Assembly (NCBI GenBank): GCA_037039685.1 | Contig: JAWNGF010000002.1 | Location: 5,394,001 to 5,458,000, forward strand | From: Ceratobasidium sp. AG-K | Taxonomy: Eukaryota; Basidiomycota; Agaricomycetes; Cantharellales; Ceratobasidiaceae | Direction of reading: 5' to 3' | DNA: 64,000 nt | In this document: in pieces, positions 1-11,300 of the stretch | How the letters are laid out: every line of letters begins with the position of its first letter | How positions within the stretch are numbered: the first letter of the stretch is position 1 | Translations under genes and position numbers: made by a program | Notes under the pieces: model-generated | What the model saw: only the letters and a program-made list of their open reading frames with translations | Told to the model about the DNA's origin: nothing | Database searches by the model: none

Positions 1-2
1 CC

Positions 3-1268
3 AAGAAGAAAAGGGGTGACGGTCCGGACTCGCCTATGCAAGTTGATGCCCCCAGTCCTGGCGTCAGCTCAAAAGCAAAACCTCGCAAGGACAGCGTCAG
101 TCAAAGCGCCCCTCCCCATATCAGCAAGAAGAAGCAGCCACAACAAAGTCGACGCGGCACAGCGTCTTCCGTTGAACCGTCCCCGGCTCATCCTGTTTTG
201 CAACTACCTCCCCACACAACGGCTGGACAGGTTTCGTCAATTGACTCCCCCCAGTCTATGCAGGCCTCCCCTAATCCTGCTATGGGTAAGAAAGACGAGA
301 CGCAATCTAGTCTGGGTATAGGTATCCCCCCTTCCACCAGTCATTCCCCTGCGCCTATACACCAACAGATACCTAGCGGTCCCCCAAAGAAGCGGATGAA
401 GACCGAAACCCCTCAAATCGGAAACATTCCTTTGCCCGGGGCTGGCTCCCAGCAAGGAACTCCTCAACAACCTTATGTCGCCCTTGCCCCTCATCTTTCA
501 GCTCCCGGTCAACAACCAAATGCTGCACAGCATGGTATGCACCGCTACACGCCATCGCCTGCCCCCACTCCAGTCACCAACAACCAACCTACTCAACAAT
601 ACCATGGTCAGCTAGCGCACAACTACGGACATCTTGGCTTGAACGTTGCTAACGGAATGATGATCAACAATGGCGCAGGTATCCCAGGTTACAATATGGC
701 TGGTATGCAACCGCAGCAGACCCCAAACATGCACCCAAATATGTTCACGGCGCCCAATCAGCAACAGTCTGTTGCCCAGGCAGGGAGCCCTCATTCTTTA
801 CCTCCCTCACGACCCGCTTCCCAGGCCAGTATACCTATGCGCAACAGTCCACGGCCGCCTGCGCACATGCCTCTTGGCGGAAATAATCCAGGAAACCTTC
901 AGGTACCGCAACCCGACCAACCAGGTGGACGGCCACCATCCGCGCTTGGCCAGCAAGGCATGCAACCGAACCCCGGAATGCACCAGGCAGCTAACCCAAT
1001 GGCTGCCATGTCTATGGACCCGGTCCAGATGGGATTCCTACAACAAATGCAAGCCCAGCGGATGTTTCCTAGCACCCAGGGCATGATGCAGTACCCGGGC
1101 TTTGCTATGCAAATGCCTGGGCAACCGGCTTGGCGAGTTCAGGCGCCAGGCCAGATTCCCATGGGCGTTGGAAGAGGCCAAACCCCAGCGCAACTTCAGC
1201 AACAATACGCGGCGGTTATGCAGCAGAGACGGAATGCGATGCAAGCGCCCCCCAATCCACCTAGATAA
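3..1268 (+). CDS. 3' end of a Gln/Pro/Met-rich, probably nuclear regulatory protein (5' truncated)
   Basis: The frame is open from the window edge to a TAG at 1266-1268, so the gene begins upstream and only about 420 C-terminal residues are visible. These residues are low complexity: Ser/Pro-rich first, then rich in Gln, Asn, Pro, Met and Gly with repeated QQ and NPG steps. Basic clusters that could act as nuclear localisation signals occur at the very start (KKKRG) and near residue 125 (PPKKRMKTE). No folded domain is seen. This composition is typical of fungal transcription co-regulators such as Spt20-, Flo8- or LIM-binding-type proteins, but none of these can be chosen without the N-terminal domain. 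No intron is needed in the visible part. Confidence 0.7.
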   Translation, partial: KKKRGDGPDSPMQVDAPSPGVSSKAKPRKDSVSQSAPPHISKKKQPQQSRRGTASSVEPSPAHPVLQLPPHTTAGQVSSIDSPQSMQASPNPAMGKKDETQSSLGIGIPPSTSHSPAPIHQQIPSGPPKKRMKTETPQIGNIPLPGAGSQQGTPQQPYVALAPHLSAPGQQPNAAQHGMHRYTPSPAPTPVTNNQPTQQYHGQLAHNYGHLGLNVANGMMINNGAGIPGYNMAGMQPQQTPNMHPNMFTAPNQQQSVAQAGSPHSLPPSRPASQASIPMRNSPRPPAHMPLGGNNPGNLQVPQPDQPGGRPPSALGQQGMQPNPGMHQAANPMAAMSMDPVQMGFLQQMQAQRMFPSTQGMMQYPGFAMQMPGQPAWRVQAPGQIPMGVGRGQTPAQLQQQYAAVMQQRRNAMQAPPNPPR

Positions 1269-1462
1269 TCTATTTAAACCCCTGCTGTTTTGCTCTCGAA
1301 GCTATATTTGTATAATTCCGATTTCTTACTTATAAATTATGAAGGCTTTGGTGGTTCCTGTCGATCAGTGACATCATGTAAGACTTTGATCAAAACTTCG
1401 AATTGACCACCATCCAGAGCACCGTGCGAATTCTTGACCTGTTAACTGGGTCTAGCTTTTTG

Positions 1463-2200
1463 ATGCAGCGAGTTTATGGGTCCCTAAAGAAGGCGCGTAT
1501 ACCGTCAATCGAGGTACAGTATGGTCTGTTAGTTTGCGCTCACTGGTTTGATGTATTTCCATATCGTTATCCCCAGTCACAAGCCAGATACAACTCGACA
1601 TCAGCACACCATGATATTGGTCTTCAACATCGTCTCCTCATGCGTACTGCAGCTCAGCCAGTCACAGTGCTTACCACTTGCTTGAACAACGAGAAACATT
1701 CCCTTCACGGTGCGACCCTCTCTTCGTATGCGTCTGTCGCGTTGCACCCTCTTCCCTTGGTGTCATTTGCTATCCGGAAGCCTTCGCGGCTAGCAGACGC
1801 CCTTCACGCCAACCGACTCGTCACTCCTGGCGCCGTACACGGCATAGTCAACATTCTATCCGAACAGCAATTTGAAGCCGCGAGAATGTTTTCACGTCCT
1901 GATTTGTATGCGGAGCCTTTCCGCTCGGTTCCGCACCGTCGCGAGGATGGAATGCCCGTCCTCGAGGACAGTGTTGGCGCACTCGCGTGCTCAATACTGA
2001 CGACGTTGCCCATGACCGCGTCTGTGTTGAAAAAATTCGGGATCGCTTCTCACGAATTACAAGTGGCGCCGGATACAGATGACAATTCCTCGGAGCTGTT
2101 TCTTGCCCGAGTCATACGAGTTATTCCTTCCCGAAACGAGTCAAATAATGTCAAGAAGCCACTCGTTTATCATGCTGGACAGTTTACAACCATATTATAG
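1463..2200 (+). CDS. Flavin reductase-like FMN-binding (split-barrel) protein, probably mitochondrial
   Basis: The protein matches the flavin reductase-like family: a conserved start of the barrel (RTAAQPVTVLTTC), a serine-rich FMN-loop region (GATLSSYASVALHPLP), then VSFAIRKPSRLADAL and a C-terminal strand before the stop at 2198-2200. Such proteins bind FMN and reduce flavins with NAD(P)H or supply FMNH2 to partners. I chose the ATG at 1463 because it opens a basic, Ser/Arg-containing leader that looks like a mitochondrial presequence; an in-frame codon at 1403 also exists. A 63-nt GT...AG segment at 1514-1576 is in frame, so the uninterrupted reading frame probably contains an intron. The neighbours give no pathway clue. 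Substrate unknown. Confidence 0.75.
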   Translation: MQRVYGSLKKARIPSIEVQYGLLVCAHWFDVFPYRYPQSQARYNSTSAHHDIGLQHRLLMRTAAQPVTVLTTCLNNEKHSLHGATLSSYASVALHPLPLVSFAIRKPSRLADALHANRLVTPGAVHGIVNILSEQQFEAARMFSRPDLYAEPFRSVPHRREDGMPVLEDSVGALACSILTTLPMTASVLKKFGIASHELQVAPDTDDNSSELFLARVIRVIPSRNESNNVKKPLVYHAGQFTTIL

Positions 2201-2693
2201 ATCAACTTCTCGAACCCTGTTTGGCTTGTCGTGCTCGCCATCCGGATCGGATTGCCTTAGCATGTCCTTGGCGAGCGGATTCATTTGATTACCCAAACCC
2301 ATCGGCACTGTGCTTTAAGCATGATTCTGCACAGAACATTGTAGAGCTCTACAGCTCAACGCATAGAAATACGCGTGCACAGAACTCGCCGTTGGTTCAT
2401 CTACTCTATCCCTATTGTTCACGTTGTATGTTTGACCCAAAGTCTATTCCGCCCAGGAATGCTGCCGGCATCTCTGGACGGCGTTCCTGACCGGTGATTG
2501 TCAAACGCGTGGTCTCGGGGGATATACCAAGCCGTCAAAGGTGGCAAACTGGGTTGAGTGTTCATTCTATAAGGAGCCAGCGAGTTGTGGTGTTTGATGG
2601 CACGATCCCCTGAAGTTGTCCCATTGTGTGCTTTCTGTCTGTTCGCTCCCTTCCTTCTATACCACATTCATTTCTGCTTGACAGCAATTTAGT
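2201..2693. other. Intergenic stretch without recognisable gene
   Basis: About 490 bases separate the flavin reductase-like gene from the next start codon. Short open frames here lack family resemblance or splice structure and are likely chance. The stretch should hold the 3' UTR of the upstream gene and the promoter of the membrane protein gene. Confidence 0.5.
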
Positions 2694-3739
2694 ATGGCTC
2701 CTCGCCCAGAACGGAAGAATAGGACTTGCTGCTGTTGTATTCCAACGTAAGCCTGCCCTGCGACTTGGTTCACTAATCGCCTGACTAACAACCAAAAAAA
2801 ACATAGACGCATAGGGGTCGCAATCTTGGCATGGTTATATTTCTTGGGTGGTATCGCGGCCACTGTTTTGGCCGTTATGGTCTTCACTCGAAGTACGTTT
2901 TCAGTTACTTGATTGTTACTATAGCCTGATATTTACGTTGAACTAAAGCTCAATTAAGCATATATACCATGGATGGGGCCCTTGTTATTGTGCTGGCGGC
3001 CTTGAGTGGATTCGTTGCTGTTGCGGCAGCTTTTGGGTAATCTAAATGTCCTTCCGCATATTCATACCCTGTATGCTGATTTATCATTCCTTCCTCAAGG
3101 ATTGCTGCTACAATTATGCAGTCCCCCAGCTTAGCCAAAGTATTCTCTGGCCTGTTCACTTTTTGGTTCTACCTTCAGCTTGCATTCGACATTGCAATCA
3201 TCGCACTCCTATTCGCCAAGAAACTCGATCACTTTGTTTCCGAGTGTGGTTACCAACGGCCGACCAACAGACAAGAAAGGAATTGTGATCGTGCCAGGAG
3301 TAGGACGAGTCTATTTTACACTATCCAGGCTGTTATAAGGGCTGCGATTGGATTTTGTAAGTGTTATTTTTGGTGGCGATGATGTTGTACTCACCCCTCG
3401 CGTAGACTTCACCCGCCGTGTCTCGAGCTACACCCGGCACTGCTCAGAGTTGGCCGACCCCGAGCTGCACAACCACCTACAAATGATGGCTGCTTCCGCC
3501 AAGGCTCCTGCGGTTGGGAGTGGTACGACGTTTGCTCTAATATGCCTACTGTTGTGCAACGCCAGCCATACGAGGCACATACCCCTGCTCCAGGACAAGA
3601 TTCGTTTGTTTCTCAAGGGCTGAATGCGCAAGGTGGTTATCCAGGGAAATTCCAGGCTTCTGTAGACTCGATCCATGGTGCCGAACAAGTCAAGGAAGCC
3701 CCTCAGGAGTATAACAACGCAGCCGCCAAGGCAGTTTGA
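2694..3739 (+). CDS. Small multi-span membrane protein with Cys-rich N terminus (uncharacterised fungal family)
   Basis: The ATG at 2694 opens a short basic, Cys-rich cytoplasmic leader (NRTCCCCIP) followed, after a 5' intron, by a hydrophobic helix (GVAILAWLYFLGGIAATV). Further helices follow in later exons: ALVIVLAALSGFVAVAAAF near 2975-3036 and FTFWFYLQLAFDIAIIALL near 3150-3215. After these comes a Cys-containing loop (VSECGYQRP) and a hydrophilic tail (NMPTVVQRQPYEAHTP...) ending in TGA at 3737-3739. The topology resembles small tetraspan-type proteins common in basidiomycetes; no function is known. Exon joins around 3280-3420 are ambiguous. The tail frame does not join the preceding coding frame near 3540 without a one-base shift, so this gene may carry an assembly indel. 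Confidence 0.6.
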
Positions 3740-3988
3740 GTGACATCGAGGATGATGGATTAGAATTAGATTATCTCTTTGCGGGTCAATGTGTTTATTG
3801 GGGATGTCTGCTTGGTGATCTGGAGCGCCTTGTAGTTAACTTATTATTCGGAATCACACTCTTTGTTTGGAATGTATGCGCTTGAATGCGCTTTCGCTTG
3901 ACCCTCTCCATTCATCCCGAGCGCTCATGAATGTATATAAAATAAACGGTTTCCAGTCGTTATAATACAGAGGGCGAGTGTCATGTAA

Positions 3989-5548
3989 TCATTGCGCAGT
4001 ATACTCCATTTTTGCTTTGAGAAATCCACATTAGTAACGAACAATACACAAACTTCGAAATATCAGTAAACTCACTCTCGTGTTTCTTTGCGTCTGACAC
4101 CTTCCTCGCTGCCTTCGTGAGGTCTTCTTGTGTGATATACTCACTATGAAGAAATATTAGAAACTGGCGTGAACTAGAGTGTCGAATCACTCACCGGTCG
4201 TCCCGAATGGCAAACATTCCTGCTTCGTTACGACATTGCGCAAATCTGCGCCATTGAATCCATCAGACAGCTAATATACAAGTATTAATACCGAGATGAG
4301 ATTCTAAAAGCATGTGAATGCGTACCTTGACGATCGCCTCATAGTCAATCTCGCCGCTCTTGTTGACTGGTGCAGAGTGGATTTTGAGAATCTCCAAACG
4401 AGCCTGTTCATTGGGCAAGGGAATCTCAATCTTCCTATCCAACCGACCAGGGCGTAGCAACGCAGGATCGAGCGTATCCGGTCGGTTCGTCGCCATAATA
4501 AGTTTGGTCTTGCCTAAGGAGTCAAACCCATCCATCTGGTTGAGCAATTCCATAAGTGTGCGCTGGATTTCGCGGTCGGCGCTTGTTCCTTCAGAGAAAC
4601 GTCTCCCGCCAATAGCATCGATTTCGTCCATAAAGATGATGCAAGGTTCATGTTCTCTTGCATAACCAAACATTTCTCGAACCAGTCGCGCTGATTCTCC
4701 TATGTATTTGTCGACGATGGCCGAGGAAACTACTTTCAGGAAATTGGTGCTGAGGGTCGCTGCAACTGCTCGGGCTAGCAAGGTCTTCCCAGTTCCGGGT
4801 GGCCCGTATAGGAGAACTCCTTTGGGTGGAGTGATCCCCACTCGGAGGAAAAGCTCGGGGTTCATTAGAGGGAGTTCGATGACCTAGACATATGGTTACG
4901 TTCGAATCGACGTCCAAGAGTTGCTGATATAAGTTACGCACCTCTCGAAGCTCCCTAACCTGTTCACCAAGCCCACCAATACCAGCAAAGGACGCTCCTC
5001 CAGGATCCTCGAGACTCATGTTGTACACTAATGGATCGACTTCACGAGGAAGTATGCGCATGATGGTCAGAGTTGTCATATCGAGGCTAACTCGTGTCCC
5101 GGATTTCAGTTTGGCAACAGGTAGGGTTGGTCGGAAAGAGACAACGTAACGAGGCCCCGACGAAGCCTTGACAATGACTGTGTGTTGCACATGAGTTTGG
5201 TCCAAATCCAGATTCGCAAGACTCACATTTCTCGTCGTCCAGCTGTTTGAGCACCTCTCCAATTATCTGGCCAACGGATTGAATTGCTTTAATGTCTTCT
5301 TCGGTTTTGGCGAATTCCTTTTCTAAATCCTTTCCAGTGAAACGAACTTGAATATAATAATTGAGGAAGTTAATAAACCAGAAATAGACAAGAAACGTAC
5401 GGTTCTTCAGGTTCTCGCTCATCTTGTCGTGGTCTCGCATTTTCTATCAATGGAAGTGGACCGGGTGAGTTTGTGTCTGAAATGTCGGGTAGTTAGCAGG
5501 ACATACATTGCGATAGGCAACGAGTGCGGTCTTTCTTCTTGAGTCCAT
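3989..5548 (-). CDS. RPT4: 26S proteasome regulatory AAA-ATPase Rpt4 (PSMC6), with one-base frameshift
   Basis: Rpt4 is one of six AAA ATPases of the 19S base that unfold ubiquitinated substrates and open the 20S gate. The coding exons give the N-terminal coiled coil ([26 protein letters not shown]), the OB-domain segment with [20 protein letters not shown], Walker A GPPGTGKT, Walker [10 protein letters not shown], the ISS/pore region ([18 protein letters not shown]) and sensor motifs [17 protein letters not shown]. These match Rpt4 better than other Rpt subunits. The start at 5548 gives [14 protein letters not shown]. The last exon reads KKHETKMEYTAQ and stops at 3989-3991 after an intron. 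Between ADLRNV and [11 protein letters not shown] the frame jumps: one base appears missing between 4231 and 4232. Head-to-head with Sec6. Confidence 0.95.
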
Positions 5549-5898
5549 GATTACGAGGTGTATGGATGATCGGGATATGTGGTAGTACTAAGGTGAGAGC
5601 GACGCGCAGGTGACGCGTCCCCTAGCGCTCGGACGGGAGTTTTTATCTCCGACGGCGCCTAAGATACATTGCCGGACAACACATGCAAACTGTCACTTGT
5701 AACTTAGCCCAAACTAGGATAGGCCTTGTTAGCCATCTCCATTCTTGGATAGTGACTTGCCGTGACACCTTGGACCCCGGACTCAGCACGATAATTACGC
5801 GAATTGCCCTCGCATTGGACCTTGTGTCGCGTCTCTGATAGCTCCAGGCCAACGGCAACCTCTGTAACGCTCACTGTTAACAGTTCTTGGTATAACTG
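5549..5898. promoter_or_regulatory. Bidirectional promoter region between RPT4 and SEC6
   Basis: The two start codons, on opposite strands, lie 350 bp apart with no plausible gene between them, so the segment must hold both promoters. I see no clear TATA box; the centre is moderately GC-rich. A shared regulatory unit is inferred from geometry alone. Confidence 0.5.
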
Positions 5899-8385
5899 AT
5901 GCAGTCTGCCACTCAAGCTGTCGGTGAAATACTCCAATCTCCAGACGACCTCCTCAAAATCGCGGCGTTCCGGAATAAACTTGAGAAAGAGAAGGCCTCC
6001 ATTGACGCTAAACTAAAGGGTGGGGTGCGCGAACAGCTTGCCGCAACGGCAGACGGCATCCAAAAACTCCACAACACGAGAAACACCCTTCAGTGTATCA
6101 AGGATGAAATGAGTGCCATGGACAGAAAATGTAAGGATCCTCGCAACGAGGTGCCGACATTCGATCAGATTAGCAGGGTAAGTACGACAAGCACCTTTAC
6201 GCACTCAAAGTTTGCCTAAGCTTTCCCGAGGTCTCTGTGGTACACCGCAATTTCTCGCAAACCGAAGAAATGGTTAACAACCTCCTCAGCATGCACGCGA
6301 AAATAGACTTGGTCGAGGACATGCTTATGGCGATCGTCAAGACATTCTTGGCCCCGCTTCAAACCTTCTCGCGGTTCATTATCAGCTCAACCAACTCGAG
6401 GCATTCCGTAACCAAACAACGCACCAAGCCAAAACTGCGGACGCGGATGCGAGGAAAACGCTGGCACGGCACTTTGAACGCTTAAACAAATTATCAAAGA
6501 GCTTTGACGAATACATCTTCGAACTGGGTTCAAACATCCTTCCCATCATACGAGCGCGAAATCCCGGCGTCGTCGTTCGGCTCATTAAAATATGCGAGAT
6601 TGAGGGTCGAGAGGACGAAAAGGTGCGTTGCCGCGTGTGTCAGCGCTGAGCAAGACTTAAACCTAACATTACAGGCGATTGCAATCAAACTGGTGAAAAA
6701 AGCGGCGAACCTTGACGCCGCTTCCAAGTTCAAGTCCATGTTAGCCAATGCTCGTGTCTTCAAGCACTATCGCTCTGAGGTCATGAAGCGTATCCGTCAA
6801 TCAATCCAACAAACGTTTTTCGACAAGCAGCAAGCGGAACGAGGGGATACTATTGCATACATCGATGGACTTTCTGACTGGATGTTAGTCGACCTCATCC
6901 AAGTATTCGACGAACTCGTTCCTTGCTTCCCCCCTGACTACGAAATATGGGCCCTCTTTGTCAAAAACTACCACAAGTTCCTCGACGAGTCACTTCAGGC
7001 GATCGTCGCATCCAATCCCGAAGCTACTATAGTTCTTCGCCTGCATGCCTTCGTGAAACGGGAATACAAACAGCACCTCAAGAAACTCCAAGCTGAGCTC
7101 GAAATCGAAGTTCCTCAAGAATGGCTCCAGCCTCCTCTTCTCGGCGGCAAAGAGCAAGAGCTAATCGACGACTATGTCAAACTGATTGTCTCACGGCTAG
7201 ACACCCTCACCAAAAACCTCATGACATCTGAAATTGAGGAGTTCACTCGACGCGAGGCACCCCCAGAAATTGATCCAGAAGGTCTCTATGGAATGAAAGG
7301 GCCAGTCGATTTCTTCCAGATGGTGAACCAGTACACCGATGCTGCCGTCGAGAGTGGGCAAGGCGCAGTCCTGGCGAGTGTGGTGGCCGAGTCGGCACGC
7401 GTAATGACCGGACTCCAAGTACAATGGTCAAAACTTCTTGAATCAGAGTATCGGCGCTTGGTTGAAAAACCGGAGGAGGCTCCAGGAGGATTTGCCGAGT
7501 ATGTGATTGCCCTCGCCAACGACCAAATCAAGTCTGCAAACTATGCCGAAACCCTTTCAACGCGCCTTGAGGAGCGGGTATCCGAAAAGTATGCCAAGAT
7601 GATAGCCGAGAAACTCGACGACGCGATCAATGGATACCTTGATGTTGCGAAAAAGTGCACTCAGGTCCTCATCGACTTGATCTTCAATGACCTCAAGCCC
7701 GCCACCAAGAAACTTTTTACAGCCCCCGACTGGTATGAAGGCCTCATGTCCCAGATTCTCCTTACCATCCGTGATTACGCCGATGACTATCAAAACTACC
7801 TCAACCCATCTATTTTCGAGATCTTGGTAGAGGATCTCATCGATATGTTTTTATCCACGTATCTCACTGCTCTCCGCCGAACAAGCAAGCTACGCATGCC
7901 AGCAGCGGCAGACCGGCTTCGCGAAGATATCGCCGACGCATTCGACTTGTTCAAAACATACAAGGCAGCTCAGGAGCTCGATACAAACTTTGACGTTATG
8001 GACCAAGTGCTTTCACTTCTAACTGCCTCACAGGGGATGGTTTTCCTGTCATTCTGGCCTTTTGCGCAGCAACATGGGCCGAATTTGGCATTTGTTGAGG
8101 CACTGATGAAAGCCCGTGACGACCTAGACCGCTCGGCCGTCTCAGAAATCATGGAAAGTTGCCGTCGTAAAGTAAAAGACGAGCAGCTTACGGACCGTGA
8201 GTTCTCGATTTCTGTCATTTTCTCCACAAGCTAATCCAACTATCTACGGCTCAGCCGAGAAACCTACTATTATGAAAAAGGTCGCGGCACAATCAGTACT
8301 GGTGAGCCCACTTCATCTATGACAATCCAGATACGAAATTATTTATATTTCATCGATTTTGCAGGCTATGTTCCTTCAGCGATAA
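5899..8385 (+). CDS. SEC6: Exocyst complex subunit Sec6 (EXOC3), with one-base frameshift
   Basis: Sec6 is a core subunit of the octameric exocyst that tethers secretory vesicles at the plasma membrane, for example at hyphal tips. The N-terminal exon (AVGEILQSPDDLLKIAAFR, then a long charged coiled coil) and the long central exon (KHYRSEVMKRIRQSIQQTF, EVPQEWLQPPLL, YANDYQN-type helices) have the all-helical CATCHR-like character of the family. Two 3' introns lead to a tail reading DPEKPTIMKKVAAQSVL and then AMFLQR with TAA at 8383-8385. Introns are clear after QISR and after GREDEK. Near 6331/6332 the frame moves from VEDMLMA to DRQDILGPAPNLLAVHYQL, which needs one extra base; no intron fits. 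The gene ends 12 bp from the convergent NAD synthetase stop. Confidence 0.92.
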
Positions 8386-8397
8386 TATCATTTCAAC

Positions 8398-11300
8398 TCA
8401 TACAATACCACGTCCGTGCTCGCCACCTATTCTTGTTTTTTTTCCTGCATCCTGTATACTAGATCTGTCTGGAAGTTTCTTTACAGTTTCGTCAATCTTC
8501 GCAAATTGGAATGGGAATCGCGCATTGTAGAGGAACGGTCGCAGGTCAAACCCTAGGCGCAAATGGTTCAATAGGGGGTCGCTCGTGGAACCTTGAGATA
8601 CGTACGGTTATCATCCGGGCTGTAAGACTCCTATTGGAGACGTTGAATAGGGTAAGCCAAAAATATGGAGTAGTTCTTTCAGAAACGTACCGCGTGGTAC
8701 GATGGAGTGAGCGTGGTCATCTTGTGCCGGTTACGCGCATGCTCAAAAAAGAATAGCTTCACTTTGTCAGCGATCTATATTTTAACCACAATGAGTGCGT
8801 GAACTTTGTAGGGTAAGAACTTGAGAACCTGGGTGGGGGATAGCATACTACCCCACTCCTGCACCAGCTTGCAGAACATGCTGTACGGCCCGCATTTCTC
8901 GACTTTCCTCAATCTTCCAAACACAGAGAGTTCATCGTATGTCATTCCCATGTCGGCCTAGCAACACAACCGATCGATACAATCATTCGGTGCCTGTATG
9001 CGCCATGAACTCACCTCATCAGCCTGTACGTAGTTTTCAGTGATTGGTTCGAGCTCAGCCGTCGGAACTGCATCAAGGAAACTAGAAAGATGGTTAATAG
9101 GCGCCCGGACTGCTCTAACCGCTAAGGCGCACCTCGCCAAGATTGGCAAGTCGAATTGGCCTTGGGCATAGCGAATGAATTTCTTTAGATCGGTCTTGCT
9201 AATACCTCCAATAGGATTGATGTCGGCTAAACACAACGCCCTCAGCAGGGATGCATTGATCGGAATGTGGAGCATCCTCGCCCTACGCAAGCCTACCTGA
9301 TGAACAATCATACTTGGTGAGGTAACCCCGGAGACTTAGACATGCGGTCAGAAACCATATACATCATCCTTAACGCATGGCTCTTACCTCTCATCAACAT
9401 TTGCGCTTCCGAGCACAAGTAGGCCACCCGTTTTACCACGAACCCAGGGCAAAAGCTGTGCGAAAAGATAGGCGAGCACCATCCGCAGCCGTGCCTACAA
9501 AATGTGTCAACGCTACTGCCAGGCGTACACCCCTCTCTCCACACAAGAATCGATGACTTCTTGATATAGCCACTAACCTGGATGTTTTGTAGAGCTAAAT
9601 TTTCAGCGTTCGAGCCGCCATGTGCGCGGAACTGTGGGCGATGCCCGGTTACTACCGCGAACAAGTTCCTCACCGCAGTAACTAGTGTATCCATATTCAA
9701 GTCCACATGATAGCTGGGCAAAAACATCATAAGTACCTTTCAAATGTCCCAATGGCAGAACACAGACCTTCCTATAGCTTCGCTCAACCGCTTGGCGCGC
9801 TGTCTAGTCTCAGCACTAGAGTTCTCCGTCCCCATATAACACGTGTGGAATATGCGACTAGTGAATTCACGAGGGTCTGTTGGGACGTAATCGGATTTTT
9901 CGGGTTCACCGCACATCCTACGTGCGTCCGCGATGACTTGTGTATCTATATGCAACGGTCTAGATCCAAATGACTGAATGCAGATTGTGGGTACAAACCT
10001 CCCTTCTTGGCTGCCTCGGCGACCAACCGGCTCATGGAACACACGATTACGGCCGTGGCGCAGCTGTCGATTCCCCCACTGAGTGGAACGAAGTAACCCT
10101 GGGTTCGCGACCTGCGCAAATAGTCCCAAAGCCAGCATGCCGGGCCCAGGCTGCAAACGATTGAGTTAGGTGACAGCGGACTGGGTTGAATTTGACGAAC
10201 GCTATTTCCTCTTCGGGTGTATGGTACCGAACGGCAAACTCCTGAACCATACCCGTGTTTAACAGAGCAAAATCGTTGCTACCGGAGAGTGGCATTGGAA
10301 CCTCTATGCGTTCGTATCGTTGCGCTCCTGCAGCTTGCATGCTGCGACTGCTATGGGTCCTATGGGCCCGGACATCCTCTATGTCCACTGTAGCGGTTAC
10401 CACTTCGACGTCGGAAAGAGAGAATTGCGAGCCCTGTGCTACAATCCGGCCATTCACGGCAATCAGAGCACACCCATCGTAGTATAGACGGTCACCGTCA
10501 CAACCTTGCTGGTTCGCATACAGGTAGATACCACCTAGCTATATCCATTCATCACCAGAATTCATCTGAGTTGAAATCCCAAAAGGGTTGCAAACTGAGT
10601 GGACTTACTTTTAGGGTAGCCTCCTTGATAAGCTCGACGCGGGTGTAAAGCTTGCGCAATTCGTGGTGACTACCACTAGAGTTTGTAAAAATTTCTACAC
10701 CGTCGAGCCCCATTAGGATGTGAGGGCTTTTGGCCACGATTGAGTGTTTTAACGTGTCAATGAACAACAGGCCTACCTTGCGGGTGTAAAAAGCTCTTCG
10801 CAAAGCTCTACCCCGATGCATGTATCCAAAGTGCTGATGACGGCGTCTCCAAAAGGAACTTTGATCTACTGGGATATTCAACCGACCGGTATGGCCGCCA
10901 TTTGTAGACTTGCCTGACTGGTGATAGCCTGGATCATACGGGGAAGATAGTGATCTTCAGTTTGTCTATGTTTCTGCCATGGCGTGAAATATCTGAGCTC
11001 CCGGTAGTTTCCGTCGTTCGCTAGCCACATTTTTGGGCGTATCAAAAGAATTTTCCCATCATGAACAATGACACGACAGTTGTAGAGCACATTCTTGTGG
11101 ACGACGGGCCTAGTTAATCGATGAGATTAATTCCAAGATGCAATAGCCCGTGGTACTCACATTCCAATGTCACATAGCATGCCACTAGTGACCTCTGATT
11201 GAATAATCCGCCCGAGTATTTCCCACGAATGAAGGGCCGTGTCACCTTGAGTTCCATGTTATTGGGGTACCCAGGAATTGACAAATGAAAATACCTTCTA

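Noticed and set aside
4360..4887. Plus-strand frames opposite RPT4
   Set aside because: They are antisense shadows of the strongly conserved AAA-ATPase exon.
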